From Nansenia antarctica (taxonomy: Eukaryota; Chordata; Actinopteri; Argentiniformes; Microstomatidae): a DNA stretch of 64,000 nt. The stretch is taken from assembly GCA_963989245.1 (NCBI GenBank), contig OZ022358.1:6827243-6891242 (forward strand), in the 5' to 3' direction. A model generated the notes under the pieces. That model was not told where the DNA came from. It was given only the letters and a program-made list of their open reading frames with translations, and made no database searches. This document shows positions 47,701 through 62,642 of the stretch, piece by piece (positions within the stretch are counted from its first letter, which is position 1; each line of letters starts with the position of its first letter). The position numbers and the translations under genes were made by a program.

Positions 47701-50700
47701 GAGCAGGATTCCTACTATGATGGTGTAGAAGAAGGTGGCCAGACCCACCACTATCTCCTTGATGGTCATCTTCCTCACCCGGCGGTACTGCCGACGGAGG
47801 TTACGGAAGGTGAAAATACTCAGGAAGTTCAACGTGCTGTTGATGAAGTCAGCAAAGGCAGAGCTTGACTCTTGCTCCATTTCCTCTCCATTGCCCCCTT
47901 CTTCTCCATTACCGCCTCCACCTCCTCCTCCTCCTGCCTCCGCTCCAGCTTCAGGCAAGTCATCATCATCCCCCCCTTTCTCTTCCTCCTCTACTTCGGA
48001 AATCTGCGTGGCAATGTTCATCTCAAAGATGGTGTCCTCGCAGAAGTTGACAAAGAACTCCATCTTCTCACTCTCTCCGCCCTCGTTGATCACGTCGAAT
48101 ATGAACTGCCGTTTCGATTCTCGGATCTGGGGCATCTCCCACTGTGTGCGATTCACCTCGCTGATCTCAAAGTAAATGCGCTCGATCTTCCTGCTGGCGC
48201 CCATGATCTCGATGCGCCCCAGGAAGGGGCGGAAGTAGTTCAGCACACTCTCTGCCTGCTCCAGGAAGTTCTGTAGCCTAGTGTCATGAGGCACATGTTC
48301 AGACAAGTTAGTCAGCAACACGGCGATGTTAAATCCAATATCTTTCGCTGGCTCCTGAAAGCGGTTGGCAAACTCCTCGTAGTTGATCATGTCATTCTCG
48401 TCAGCCTCGGAGCAGGACAACAGGAACTGGATCTCGGAGCAGGAGTACTGCTTCTGGCTGTCCATGGCCTTCTGAAAGTCCTTTTTGGAAATCAGACCTC
48501 GGGGGTCCGTGACATAATCACGGAAGGCATCTGACGCTGTGATGTCCTTCAGTTTCAGGAACATGTCAAAGAACTTGAGGATCATCTCCACATTGCTGGA
48601 GGACTCCACGAGCATGTCCACCATCTGTCGTGCGATCGTCCCGTTCACAATATTACCTGGAGCATGACAAAAACATGGCGGTCGATCGTAAAAGAGGGTC
48701 AGATATTCTTTATTCGGATCACGTTAATAATGAAAGAGATGGAGCACATATACAGTACATTCTATAATCAGATACGGTTCTTTTACCCTCCAGTAGAGAC
48801 AGCAGCATAACCACCATGTCTTTCTGGAGGTCTAGCAGCTCCTTTAGCAGACCAATCTGGCTGGAGTCCTAGAACACAACACAAACGCATACATAGCAAC
48901 TCACCACAATGACATTCACTGTCACTACTGTACATTTCAGGCCGGTAGACTCGCTTTTAGACAGATAATTAAATATTTTGCCACTGAATCTCACATTGCT
49001 GGTGAGTCTAGAAGTACAGTTCCTCATGCATTGAGACATTCGTAAATGGGATGGCACCTAACCCATATGGACAGGATTTGGCCAAATACCAATCACTAAT
49101 GTCACATTCAGTTCACCAGCACGATGAGACTCCTAATTCATGTAACAATCTATGCAGTCTACATTACCATTATTGAAAGCCATATTGTAACTTTTCTAAG
49201 CACTTAGGACAGGTAAGCTTCCAATTTCATGAAATATCTGGGATTATATATGGTACAGTACAACACTTCTATCTAAATTAGAAGATTTGTGACAGCAGCT
49301 GGTGAAAGGGGGAACAAGTCGGCAACCGTCCAAATGTTCTGACTTTTATTCAGAAAAATTTAAATACATTTCAACGTTGTTGAAAATCAATGACACACTC
49401 GCTAGCCAAGCCAAAATATTGCAATGGATTTGGGCTTTTGCTAACAATGTAAAGTAGTGTATTAAAAGTGTTATAGTCAGGGGTGCACATAACTGGTGCG
49501 CCAGTGCGCATGCGTCGCCAAAATGCATGCTGCGCGGAAGATCAGCGGCATGAACGCGCTCTTGCGCACCAACAGCTGGGAGCGCTGGGAGAGGAATTGA
49601 CTTCCTCAAAATCCACCTGCTGACTGCTGACTGCTGCATCACTGCAAGCGCCGTAACGCCATCACAACGACCACGGCGACTCCCCTCACGAAAACATTCG
49701 GAAAGTATCGTAACTTGTACTTTCATTCCGCGTATCGCGTATCGCACGGTTATCACGCCGACACGTGACAATTCAGTCCCGAACGACTCGTCGCTAAAAG
49801 GAAAAACAACACCAAGGAACTTCACGTTTCTTTTCTCTGAAGCTTTCAAACGTTCAGACGTTTATTTTACAGCTTCATTATCACACCTAGACCCCTGACC
49901 CAGGGAATATGGTTGGGAATTCTATTAGAAAAAAAAATAAGACTTTGTTGCACAATCAAAATAATGAGCTATTTAAAGTGATAGCCTACAACATCCTCTA
50001 CCGTGGTTGAAATTGAGGACAGTGATAACTTACAGCAGTCAAGAGAGCAGTGCTGATGATGATTAAGCTTGTAGCATAAATAAATGCTTAGGCTGTAACT
50101 TTTTGTTGAAAAGTTGATTTCAGTGTTTACAGAACAGAGCAGTGCTTAAAGAGATGTCAGTTGATTTCATTGTGTTTAAAGAACAGACATTCAGTTAGTG
50201 CTTAAAGAGATGTCAGTTGATTTCATTATGTTTAAAGGAGTCTGACAGACTTTCATGCTTAAAGAGCAGTCATTTGATTTTGCGTTTGTTTCTTTTGTTT
50301 TGCACACAATCATTTGTTCGTTCATCTTTATTTATGAATAAATGTCGTTTTGCTAATATAAGTTATCCATGTATCCCTTTTTTATCCATCCTGTGGGACG
50401 GGTCGTGACTCGCGAGCTCGGGGAGCACCAAGCAGCATCCCTAGGTGCTCCTCTGAGCACTGGCCCCAAAAAGTTATGTGCACCCCTGGTTATAGTTAAC
50501 TTTTACTTAAACATTTTTTTTTTAAAGATTTTCTTTAACGATTACTCACTGAATCCATTGCATTGCAATAATTTGGCTTGACTAGCGAGTGTGTCATTGA
50601 TTTTCAACAACGTTGAAAAGTATTTACATTTTTCAGAATAAAAGTCAGAACATTTAGATTGGTTGCGACTTGTTCCCCCTTTCACCAGCTGCCACCACAT

Positions 50701-53700
50701 GTACAGTAAATGTGTGGATTTGAGCATCAGCATACCCACCCAAGAGACAGGAGGGGGAAGGTGGAAGATTAGTGGGAGATCACCTTACCTCTACCTCATA
50801 GATGTTCCTTTGCTTGCATTTCAATGAAATACACATTTCAAATATATTATCGTAGACATTTAAATTATTAGAAGCACCAGTGGTTTTACCCAAGTATTTT
50901 AACTTGGCTTTTGTCTGTAAAATTGGTCAAAGTATTCTTTATACTTAATTAATGTTAGAAAATATACATTTTACACAAAAAATTAAGAGTTTCAGTAGCA
51001 TGCAGTTAGTCAGTAGAGTTAGTCAGAAAGCAATGTATTAGTTAAATTAACAGCATAGACATACACAAGGGGTCAAACATTACTGCATGTACATACAGGG
51101 CAAGATTCCACATATTTGTAACCCCTGTTAAATGAGTGCACACAGAGTGGGAGCCAGATTAACGTGTATACTCCATCAGGGGTGGTTAAAGGACTGGCCC
51201 TTTTCTCAGGTCGTTTTAAAGTCACCTGCTTTTAAGTATACAGTATCACTTTCCTACAGTATCTGATCCTTGGTGTGGACCATGAGCTAAGTCTGGAATG
51301 AGAATCTCTTACTGTATCCTGCATTTAACATTGTTTAACAAATTACCTTTTCTAATTTGGGAGCAATATGTTTTCATTTTTTTGAGTGTGACATGTTTCA
51401 CTGCCATCATTAAAGCAAACATTTCTTAAATACATTCCAAACATTTCTTAAACAAATACATATCTAATTCTCATTCCAGATTTAAATGCAGGTGAGTATA
51501 AAACAACAACTGAAAAAAGAAATCAGGGTGCAATAAGGACAAACTGGTAAACGCCAATCACTTAGATAAATAAAATGAATACATACTTTACCCTGTAGAC
51601 CATGTGAAAGACAGTTTAAATGATCAATATCTCAGAGAAAAAAACAGTGTTGCATTTCAAATTGCTTTTGCCACATGGCTGTAAACATGGTGTCTGTCTG
51701 TTTACTGTTGGCTACAGCAATGCTTGTAAGGTATTGTTACCAACTAAAATACACCATTAGATTTAATCATAGCACAGATATCAATCAAATAATCAAATAT
51801 TTACTTTTAATTAATAATTACAAAGTGGTACAAAAAGAGCTTTACTTGTTTACAGAGTACCACTGTACAATAGTGTACCACAGTAACTGAGGTGGTGTGT
51901 CTGCAAGCCAGTGGAGAACTGTGTGAGTGTCAGGTAAAGAGAGAGTGCATGAGGAGATATCAGTGAGGGTGATTCCTGTGTGCATGTACAGTGGGGTGCA
52001 AAACATTTGGGCACCCCTGGTTTAAATATCTGTTACAATTAATCTCCAAGTGATTGTAGCATTTAGTGTTCAGGTTCGCTTTCGAAGTTGACACCTTTCT
52101 GCAAATTTTAAAGCAAGGTTTTATTTAAATGATAAAAAAGGAAAAGGGCCCTGTGTACAAGTTTGGGAACCTTGATTTACTCGTTAGGGCTTCAATGAGT
52201 CAGGTGAATATAATTCCAGGGTTGAACTATATATTCTGAAGTAACTCCATGAATGGGGAAACATTCCCCAAAACAAGAATTGAAAGACTCTTAGCTGGCT
52301 ACAGGAAGCGTTTGCAAACCGGTTATAGTTGCCTGAGGAGGAGTTACAAAGTACTAGCTTACAGGGTTCACAAACGTTTGCACAAGGCCTTTTTCCTTGT
52401 TTTATTATTTTGAAACTGTAAAAAGTAAAAAAATAAAACAATAAATAATAATAATCTTGCTTTAAAATGTGATGAAATGTGTCATGTTTATAGTGTACCA
52501 TTTAGAGGTTAGGTTTGCTTCTTTTCACTTGGATATTAATTGTGAAAGGCATTTTGACTAGGGGAGCCCTAACATCTGCACCCCTGTAGGTACGAGAGGA
52601 CACTGTCATGTAACAGGGGTTTGTCTGAGCATCACAATAAGATTTAGTTCACCATTCCAGATTGAGTTTCTACAAACTACAACATGGTAAATATCCTTTT
52701 AGACCAGAGATTTACACTCATCAGTCAAACAATGCAACAAAATGATTCAAGTTGTTGGCTTGAAAGGTGTTTGTTAAATGCATAGTTGGCAGTCATGTGT
52801 AAGTTCCGAGCAAATTTGCACCCCTGCAATGGTAGCACAAATCATTTAGATATGTGAAACCACAATCCTCTACTAAAAGTGCACAAAATAGTCTACACCA
52901 TGAACCATAGTTGCAATTTGATAGTGTATTTTGTGCACAGCGAGCGGAGTATACCTGCAACATGTACAGACGTGTGTATATCTAGATATCTAATGTGTGT
53001 GTATATACTGTATATATGAGTATGAAATACTAACAATGTATTGTCCTCATGCACATTAAATCAAGTTGTGTTTACTATATACGGCCCAGTATGTGTTGTC
53101 TGTAAATAGTTATCGTGTTTTCTCTGGTGACAAATGCTGAGTATGAAACATGTGGCGACTATCGTGCGGAGGTCCAGCTCATACCTGCGCCAGCTTCATC
53201 ATCATGTGCGCGAAGACGTGGAGGAAGCCCACCACGGCGTCCCACAGCCTACTGTGGGCCAGGGACTGCTGGTTGCCTGTGCATGGGCCCTGGAGGTGGG
53301 ACAGAGTCACACACGACAACAGTTTAACAGGTCAGACCAGAAGGACTAACATCGAGACAGTGCTATCTAGAATCCAAAAAGGGTTCTTCAGCTTCAGCTC
53401 AAAACCATTGAAAGAACCCTTTTGGGTTCCACGTCGAACCCTTTCCACAGTGGGACAGAAGAGGGACAAGAGGGACAGACTGTCCGCTGACCTGAATGTA
53501 CTCAGTCAGACTGTTGAAGATCTGCTTGGCCACAATCATGGCCTTGGAGAAGTTCCTCTTGCCTGGCTCATCGATGATATCTTTACCAGAGTAATACCAG
53601 TAGAAATCACTGATGGACTCCTTGAGAGAGAGGGAGAGACGGAGAGAGAGAGAGAGGGGGGAGGGAGGAAGGGAGGGAGAGAGGGAGAGAGAGAGAGAGA

Positions 53701-56700
53701 GATTATATGAGATATGAGCAGGGTGACAGGGATAATATCATGCTTCACTGTACAGTATCTAATTGACAGATGTTTGTCACCAGTAGTCAGAGTGTCCACT
53801 GTATGGTACCTGCAGTCGGAGGAGGTAATCGACAGTGCATATGATGATGTTGATGGTGGTGGTGCTGCCTGTCTGTGTCCGCAGGTAGTTCTGGAAATCT
53901 GGAGCAAAAAGAGACATCCAACTCGGCTACAATTCCCACAATGAGTCCATACACAGTAATCCCTCACTGTCACCACCTAACTGTGTTGGACGTCTCGCTC
54001 TCTCTCATTTGTACTATATCACGAGTCTTACCATTGTTGTGGCCCTCACAAAGCAGCTGCAGGAAGCGGAAGAGATCGCAGGTGAACTCGTCATCCGCCA
54101 TGACCTTCTCACCTGGAGGGAGAGAGAAGGATGGACAGCGTCAGGGTGGTTCTATGTCTCTGGGACGCTGGTTATACTGCCCCTGTAAACAGCGTAGGCT
54201 GGAGGCTTCATAGTATACAGTGGCAAGAAAAAGTAAGTGAACCCTTTGGTATTACCTGCATTTATGTATACATTTGTCTTAAAATATGGTCTGATCTTCA
54301 TCTAAGTTACAATAGGAATCATTGAAACTGGCTAACATCTCTGTTCATGAGTCTACCATACGTAAAACATTGAACAGGCATGGTGTCCATGACAGGACAC
54401 CACGGAAGAAGTTGCTGCTCTCTGCTTCCACCAGCACGGTGAATGTTTAATGGGTGTGTTCAATAAAGACATGAAATATTATAATTGTTTGTGTGTTATT
54501 AAGCACGTTGTGTTTGCTATATTTATGACTTCTTAGATGAAGATCAGATCACATTTGATGACCAGTTAATGTAGAACACCAGGTAGTTCCTAAGGGATCA
54601 CGTACGTTTTCTTGCCACTGTATAGTATAGTGGACAGGCCCCCTTCATCAGTGTGTTAGCCAGTGTGCACGACGAGAAGCACATGTTTGCAGTAATGTGA
54701 ATGTGATGATGTCACTAGCTTCCTTTACCTCTAGTGTCGTATCAGTAGTAATATTGGATTAACTTGTTATTTGCTCTTAGTAAACATTAAAGTTGCATCA
54801 TTTTGTACAGGGAAACAGTATGAATTTCAGCCTCAGTATTAGTTATGGTTATACCCATATATGATATACACCCATATGTGATTACGGTACATCAATAAAT
54901 AACTCAAGGAGAGGGTAGACCAATACATTCTGTATCTTCAGTTCACACAAACAGCAAAAAATAATGTTCTATTATTTCACATACATACTAAACACATAGA
55001 GACACACATGGGTCCATCAACACAATATAGCTACACACATAAAAGGTACACATTGACATGTATAGATACAATGGACACCAACGGAAACTGCACAGACAAA
55101 GAGAAGTTGACCCTAACAGTTCCTCGATCAGAAATTAGACACACATTCATGCAGCAACAACAACACAGACCTACTGAACTCCTCTGAGTCAGTGAGTTGA
55201 CAGTAGTGAGTTGAGGGGCATAGTGTTTGGAGTGGTACTGTCCACGCCAGGTGAAGGCGTGGACAGGTGAAAAGGTGAAGGGTTGATGTCATTTTGATGT
55301 CATTTTGTGAGTCGTGTGAGGGTTCACAGGGGTGAGGGTGACAGAGGGGGTTTAAGAATAGGGGATTGTGGGTACACATAGTCATGTACAGTAGGTAGAT
55401 TCAGATGATAGATTCAGATATTGCTATCATTTTGTATTCATAAATGCTTGCTACTGTATAAACACATCATATCTACTGCATCTACAGTACGGTCTCTAAA
55501 GAGGTACAGTAACCGTGAACAATATTTAACACTGAGCTTTGGAGTTCCAGTAGATCTGTGGTGAGACACTCAAGGATATTGTTTAGTTAGTCTGTTGCTA
55601 AGGCTTTATAATTATAATTATTATTGATGTTTTAAATACTGTGTTCGCACTTACTTTTAAGGAACGTATTCTCAAAAATGACATGACTGAGTTCACTTGA
55701 GTGTCAAATGTAATACAGTTAGGCTCCACAACACCAGAGAATGAAACAGAGCTAAAAGGTGATGAAGGGACAGGGACAGAGAACAGAATGAGCGAGAAAG
55801 GGACAGAGGGACAGAGGTATTATTTACCCCGTTCTAGCTTCATGTCTGAGGAGCAAGAAAGGAGGGAATAGGAGGAGGAGGAGGGGAGGGAGGAAGGGTG
55901 TGGGGGTGGGGCAGGGATAGAGAGGGGCAGTAAGTTGATAACAGAATAGACGATTTAGTAGTTGGTTGGGGTGATTAACAACATTCCAATGCCAATAACA
56001 ACTAATTCAGATGGAATTCGACATTATAATACTGAAGAATTAGGTAGCAGTAAATCTATCTATCTATGATGACATTGTACAAAGAAAGAGTATAAGTGTG
56101 AACATTACAGAATATTAGCAGGACAACATACTAGACAAGAAACCATAAAGGCACACTGTGAATTGAAAATCACCAACACAACTCAAGTGTTAGAGCTGAC
56201 AAAAGGAAACGGTTAGATCAAGACATCACTCATTCAATCAGGATCTACTGGAAATTCAGAAGACGAGGAATGAAAGGGAGGAACTATTACTCGGTGACTA
56301 CTAGGCCTGTACATTTTGCTTAACAATACTTACAACAATACCCTATTGTTACGTTCTAGTTCGCTAGGGTGAAGAAGAAGTAACAAAATGACAGTTGTTC
56401 ATCTTCAAGTTGATCTCTTTCAGTCTCTACGGTACTTGCTCTACATGTATGTATTCATATTTAATTGGAATATCAAGTCAATCCTACCTGTTCTCCCATG
56501 CATACAACCTCCCCTACCCCTAACCATCTCCCCATACAACCTCATACAACCTCCTCATACAAATGCATACAACCTCCCCTACCCCTAACCATCTCCCCTA
56601 ACCCTGCCACCCCCCTCCCCCCCTGGACATGCATACAACCTCCCCTACCCCTAACCATCTCCCCTAACCCTGCCACCCCCCTCCCCCCCTGGACATGTAT

Positions 56701-58656
56701 ACAACCTCCCATACCCCTAACAATCTCCCCTAACCCTGTCTCCCCTCCCCGTTCGTTAATTCTGTGTTCTACATGCTCATGTTATCTGTTGCTTGTTGTT
56801 TCAGTGTTTTCCGTTTTTCCCCATATTGTCAGCGTCTTTGAGCCTCGGAAAAGCGCTATATAAATATAATGAATTATTATTATTATTAATCCCTGTCACT
56901 ACTGTACTGTATTACAGCAGAGAGGGGTAGCTGATACTCCCCTAGTGTGCTCAGTGCTTCAGAGACTTACTTGTGCCCTCCTCTGACACCATTCCCAGGC
57001 CCTCTGCCTTGTTCTGCCTCTCAAAGGCGTTTAGGTCCAGGACACTGCAATGACAAACAACAATATGTGACAGCAGGAAACACATTTCAACGTCACACAC
57101 TCGCTAGTCAAGCCAAAATATTGCAATGCAATGGATTCGGTGAGTAATCCCCACTGCCACTTAGTTAACTATAACACTACTTTACATTGTTAGCAGGCTC
57201 ACAAAACAAGCTGTGTTAGTTGACTAGCGTGTGTGTCATTGATTTTCAACAACTCTGAAATGTATTTACATTTTTCAAAATACAAACAATTAAATCGGCT
57301 GCTGACTTGTTACCCCTTTCAGCAGCTGTCACATGTGTTTAGGAATAGATAAAGTCATCAGATATAGTTTGGTCTGACATTTACATTTTTACCATTTAGC
57401 AGATGCTTATCCAAAGCGACAATTAGAGATTACAGGGACAGTCCCCCTGGAATAATTTTACTCAAGGGCACACTAGTGATCGTGTTCCCAGGTGGGAATT
57501 GAACTCATGACCTTCTGATCACCAGTCCAACTCACTATCCCATATAGTACAGGTTTTATTAAGCTTCATACTGTACATTGGTTCCCTTTTCAACGACTCA
57601 TGACATTGTGTTATCAGTTAAATATAAACAAATATACAAAAAAAATTAAAAGACAGAGCATTACAAGAGTGAAGACTGACCTGCAAGTCTGCATTAAAGC
57701 CTGGACGCCCAAAAAGAAGCCTACATCCTTCTTGTCCTTCAGGTAGTCGAGCATTTTCTGCGAACAGACGGTTGAGGCCACTCACTAACCTGTCATCCAT
57801 ACACAGTATCTGGAGTCTCATCTCGTCGTTTCAAATGTACAGTCACGCAGTATAACGAGAGCAACCACAGGCTCTAATTTTACCTGTTGAACCTCACAGT
57901 TGCCCCCGTTTAAGATGGAGATGCCCAGCTTAAGGGTGGAGGACACCATGCAGCCAGTGTCACCTAAACAGAACACAAGTGACAGGTGTAAATAGGGTAC
58001 ATCATTGTAAAGTGCTTGGAGTTGCATTGCATCCATGTACGAAAGGCGCTATATAAATAAAGTTTCAATTCACTTCACTTCACTACATCTGAATGCTACA
58101 GTGTGTACTGTGCAGCAGCGTAGTCACAGACTCTAGTGCCACTATGCAGAGACATTGAGTTGAATGTTTGCACTGTGAAAGCAGACATGGAGTTCGCACC
58201 AGCGGAAGTAGAACTGGGAGGACAGTTATATTGCAATGAGACCGGACCTCCGAGTTCTACCTCCACTGGTAACTTAACATTTGGTTATTTTCCTGTCGTT
58301 TTCCCTCAAACTTTCTCACTAACTCTTTCTCTAGGTCCTAGGGTTAGGGTTAGACTTACAAACAAATGGATTTGTTGTAAGTTGCTTTGGATAAAGGCGT
58401 CTGCTAAATGCCAAAACAGTAATATGTGATGCACTGTACCTTTGCATGCGCTGATCATTTGCAGGACCATCTCTGCCGCCCCGCGGTTGTGGAGACGCGA
58501 CTGCTGGTACAGGAGCCTCTGTTTCTCCATCTCTTTTTCCTACAGACGGACAAGTTACCACTGTGTCCTGTGGTTCACACATCCCACCCCCACAGTCACT
58601 CTGCATTCATACCTCGCTGTCTACACTGTACTTTCTCCTTGACATCCACCACCTTG

Positions 58657-58718
<62 letters not shown>

Positions 58719-61700
58719 TTTCACTCTCTCTCGCTAGTTAGTGTAATCATTTATATTTCTTCATGTGGTACATCTACCATCTACTGTATTTAAAACAATT
58801 TTAATAGAGAATTGTTCAATCAATTTCAATGCTTGAAATTGATTCGGTGTTCTGTCTTTTACTTTATTGCCCCTATTCTCTCATTGTAGGAAAAAAATAG
58901 CCCCTTTCACTACACCTGCTTACTGTACCCCTATGGCTAATTACCTCCACTTAGCTGTCTAGCTCTCACACTCATTCTTTCACCCCCAGTTAATTAGTCA
59001 TGGAGTCGTTACGCTACTTCTTCACGTTTGCTGACTAGAGCAAACGTTAGACTACAGCAAACAGCCCTGATGATCGTGCATGCTGCAGTGGTAGCCGTGG
59101 CAACGGACCATATAGGCTTTTACTGATTATCCACAGTGTCTCCCTTGGGGTTAGGGTTAGGGTTATACTGTATTATACACTTTACACTGCCCTAAAAGAG
59201 AAGCGGTTCTGCTAAAACAAATGCTTTGGCATAACTCAGTGCAAACTAGCTCAAGCATTTCTTTGACACAGAACTACCACATTAACTTGAATATTTCTAC
59301 AACTGCAATGTAATGCAACATATAAGGTACCGGTACTGTATATATTATCTGGATAGTTTTATATCCAGATTTGATATTTAAGGGTCATTTTAAACCCAAT
59401 ACGTAATAAAAAACAAAGTACAATGAAGTAACAAAAACACATATCATCTGTCAGTAACAAACTGACAAACTGCCCACCCACGCCACCCGCCTAACCCACC
59501 CACACCCACCCGCGTATGCCTAACCTTGGTCTACCCAGTATGTGTGTGCAGATGTACTTGACATTACTTACGGAGAGTTTCCAATCCGATGGAAACGTTA
59601 GGATCTTTCGATAAATCCTGCATCAGGCGTAGCGAACAGTATGTACCTATCTGTGTGAGTGTTTTTGTATGTGTCTGTGTCTGGGAGAAGATTTAGGCTT
59701 TCACTGTAGTCTATGTCAATACGCTACGTAAGTATGAAATGGAACATTGCTTAGTCACATTCAGTTAATAGAGATGAAAGTGTTACTATGCAGGTGTTAG
59801 GGGGTATGCAGAGAGAGAGAGAACATAAAACAGCAACATAGCAACAACAGAGATAGGGAGAGAGAGGGACAGGTTAGTCCAAGATCAGTGGTTGATTACC
59901 TTGTAAGAAACACAGAGGATCAGTTCAGTTAAGAGATTCAAATGAGTGAATCTGCTATGATAGACCATACAGCACACAGAGGAAGTACAGGACGGAGGCT
60001 GGCAGTGGTGAGCTAGCCAGCCTGAGCCACTTGGATAGGGACGGTGTGGTAGTAGAGCTAGCCACTAGCATTAGCTTCACTAATGGCCTCCTCCATTCTA
60101 ATGCTCCGTTTGTCAGAAGTGTTTACTCCGCTCCCATCCAACGACACTTTAGAGAGTTACTGAACACATGCCGAAATATGTCAAACGTACTATAAGACAT
60201 GTAGATTGTTGTCCAAAACCAAAAGAATGGAGGAAGCATTATCTTGATTGCATTACAACTTGGATCTACCCATGGTAAACACGTTCTCCTTGCCAGATTT
60301 AATTTATTTGCTTGCAGTTCAATTGAAGATAATTTTCAGGAATTGGATATTTGTGCTTAGCAGGTAGGTCGACACATTCAAAGCGGTCCAAATGTTTTTT
60401 TGTATGGTCTACAGAATTTGGAAGTCTTGTGACATCTGCATAACATAATGTTAACTACTGCGAAGAAAAGCAAGGGCGACTCCAGAGAGGGTTAAAGCGA
60501 AAAACACACAAAGAGAAGAGACAGAGAACAGGCAGAACAGATAAAAAAAGACAGCAACAGAGAACAAACAGACACAGAGAACAGACGGAACAGATAAATA
60601 AAAGACAGTGATGAGAGAGATGATGGTGGTGCGGGGGGGGTAATGTGTTGATGGTTGATGTGGTCACTCGAGGCGTCAAGAGCTACCGCTCCAGTGTGTC
60701 CCCGTCCCCTGCCCCTGGCCGCCCCATACCAGCTCTGTCTGTCGCACCTCAAAGGACATCTCATCCTCAGCCCCTTGCTCCACCTCCTCTCCTTCCTCGT
60801 CCTCCTCACAAAGGTGGCAGCTCTGAAGCAGACGTAGCAACAAGGGAAAAACATGTTACAACTGGGAAAATGCGGGTTGGGAGTTTCATATTAACCAGTA
60901 GTAGCGAGACTAGTTCATTTCTAATATATTGTAACAGCATCCTTTAAGTTCATACGAGCTGAAAAATGATCCATACTGTACAAACAACCAAAACATGGCC
61001 GCAAATCATAAACTCAAACAAAGATAACTCACCTTTGCCATAATATCAGCGTATGCCATGTACAGATAATCTGTATCAAGTTTACTGTAACAAAGAGAAA
61101 ACAAAGAAGTTACTGTAAAAGGCCACGTCGGGCCAAGGTGTGGGAGGTGCACTGTAAAAATGTGGCGGTGAGAATTGGCCAATCTCACCTCTTCTCTGTG
61201 AGAGCAGTCCGGCTGAAATGCAGAATGAGCTGGTGAAGGGGATCCGGCTTGGTCTCCGTCTCGTCCTCTTCTTCCTCCTGTTGCTCCATGGCTTTCTGTG
61301 ACAGAGAGGTGTGTGTAGAAAAAAAACAACAACACTGGTAGACAATCACTGCAACCAAATTCAAGTTTATTCTTCATATGCACAGGTCGCAAATGGTGCA
61401 ACCAAACGCTAACGTCGCGAGCTAGCTCTCAACATTGCAGCGAAATACACACACGCAGAAGAAAAAAAAACTACAAAACAATAACACAATAGGCCATATT
61501 CAGTCTGTAAGGTCTGCTATAGAGCGCTCACTCACAGACAAATCGTTGATCATCCTGTCCTCAAAGGAGTACCCCTCCGTATGGATCCAGTTGCGTTTGT
61601 ACCCTTCCAGGAACATGTTGGAGGCTCTATGCCTAATGAGCAGGCAAAGTAAAGAGGTACGTTTTCTTACATAGATGTTTGCGGTTGTATTGTGTGTGTA

Positions 61701-62424
61701 TTAAGTGTGTGCAGTGTGTGTGTGTTTGAACAGAGTATAGATGGCTGTAACTGTCACCTGGGGAGGTTGTAGAGCGGCGTCATCCTGAAGCAGGCGACCA
61801 CCGCCTTGCGTCTCTGCTTGGACAGCAGTTTGTGCCACACCATCTTTTTCGACTTGAAAGGGTGCTCCGTCTGAGTGAGAGAGGAGTGGTTTGAGGAGAG
61901 ACAGAAGAAAGAGACCTTTTCTCTGTTTCATTTTAAGTGCCCTAACTCAAAGTTTAGAGAGCAGCTGTATACATCCACGTGCACGCACACAGGTAAATCA
62001 AGTAAGTGTGTCAAGTGTGGGATCACCTGGATGCCTTAGTGGGTCTGGGAGAGTTCTGTACTCACCACCTCAATGTGATAAAGCACAGCAGACACCTCCT
62101 GCACTCTCTTCACCACCTTTTCAGGAGAGTCGCAATCCTCTGCTTTCCCTGCCATGTCCTTATACAAGGCCATCTGCCAGCGCATGGACGGGTTCTCTAC
62201 CTACAGTCAACACACACACAAACACACTGCAGCAGGAGAACACACCGCAGGACGCTGATGGACAGCAGCAACAGCAAAAACATCAACAGCAACAACAGCA
62301 ACAACAACAACAACCACAACAGCAACAACAACAACAACAACAACAACAGCAACAACAGCAACAACAACAACAACAGCAACAACAACAGCAGCAACAACAA
62401 CAACAGCAACAACAACAACAGCAA

Positions 62425-62459
<35 letters not shown>

Positions 62460-62477
62460 ACAACAACAACAGCAACA

Positions 62478-62512
<35 letters not shown>

Positions 62513-62609
62513 AGCAACAACAACAACAACAACAGCAACAACAGCAACAGCAACAACAACAACAGCAACAACAACAACAACAACAACAGCAACAACAACA
62601 ACAGCAACA

Positions 62610-62642
<33 letters not shown>

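Noticed and set aside
47200..48175. Plus-strand open frames over the ryr1 giant exon
   Set aside because: Antisense shadows of the coding exon, without domains.
60730..60747. Longer ryr1 exon ending ...VRQTEL
   Set aside because: The earlier donor GAG|GTGCGA joins SFE directly to EKEMEKQRLL, as in mammalian RyR1; the longer form adds six unmatched residues.
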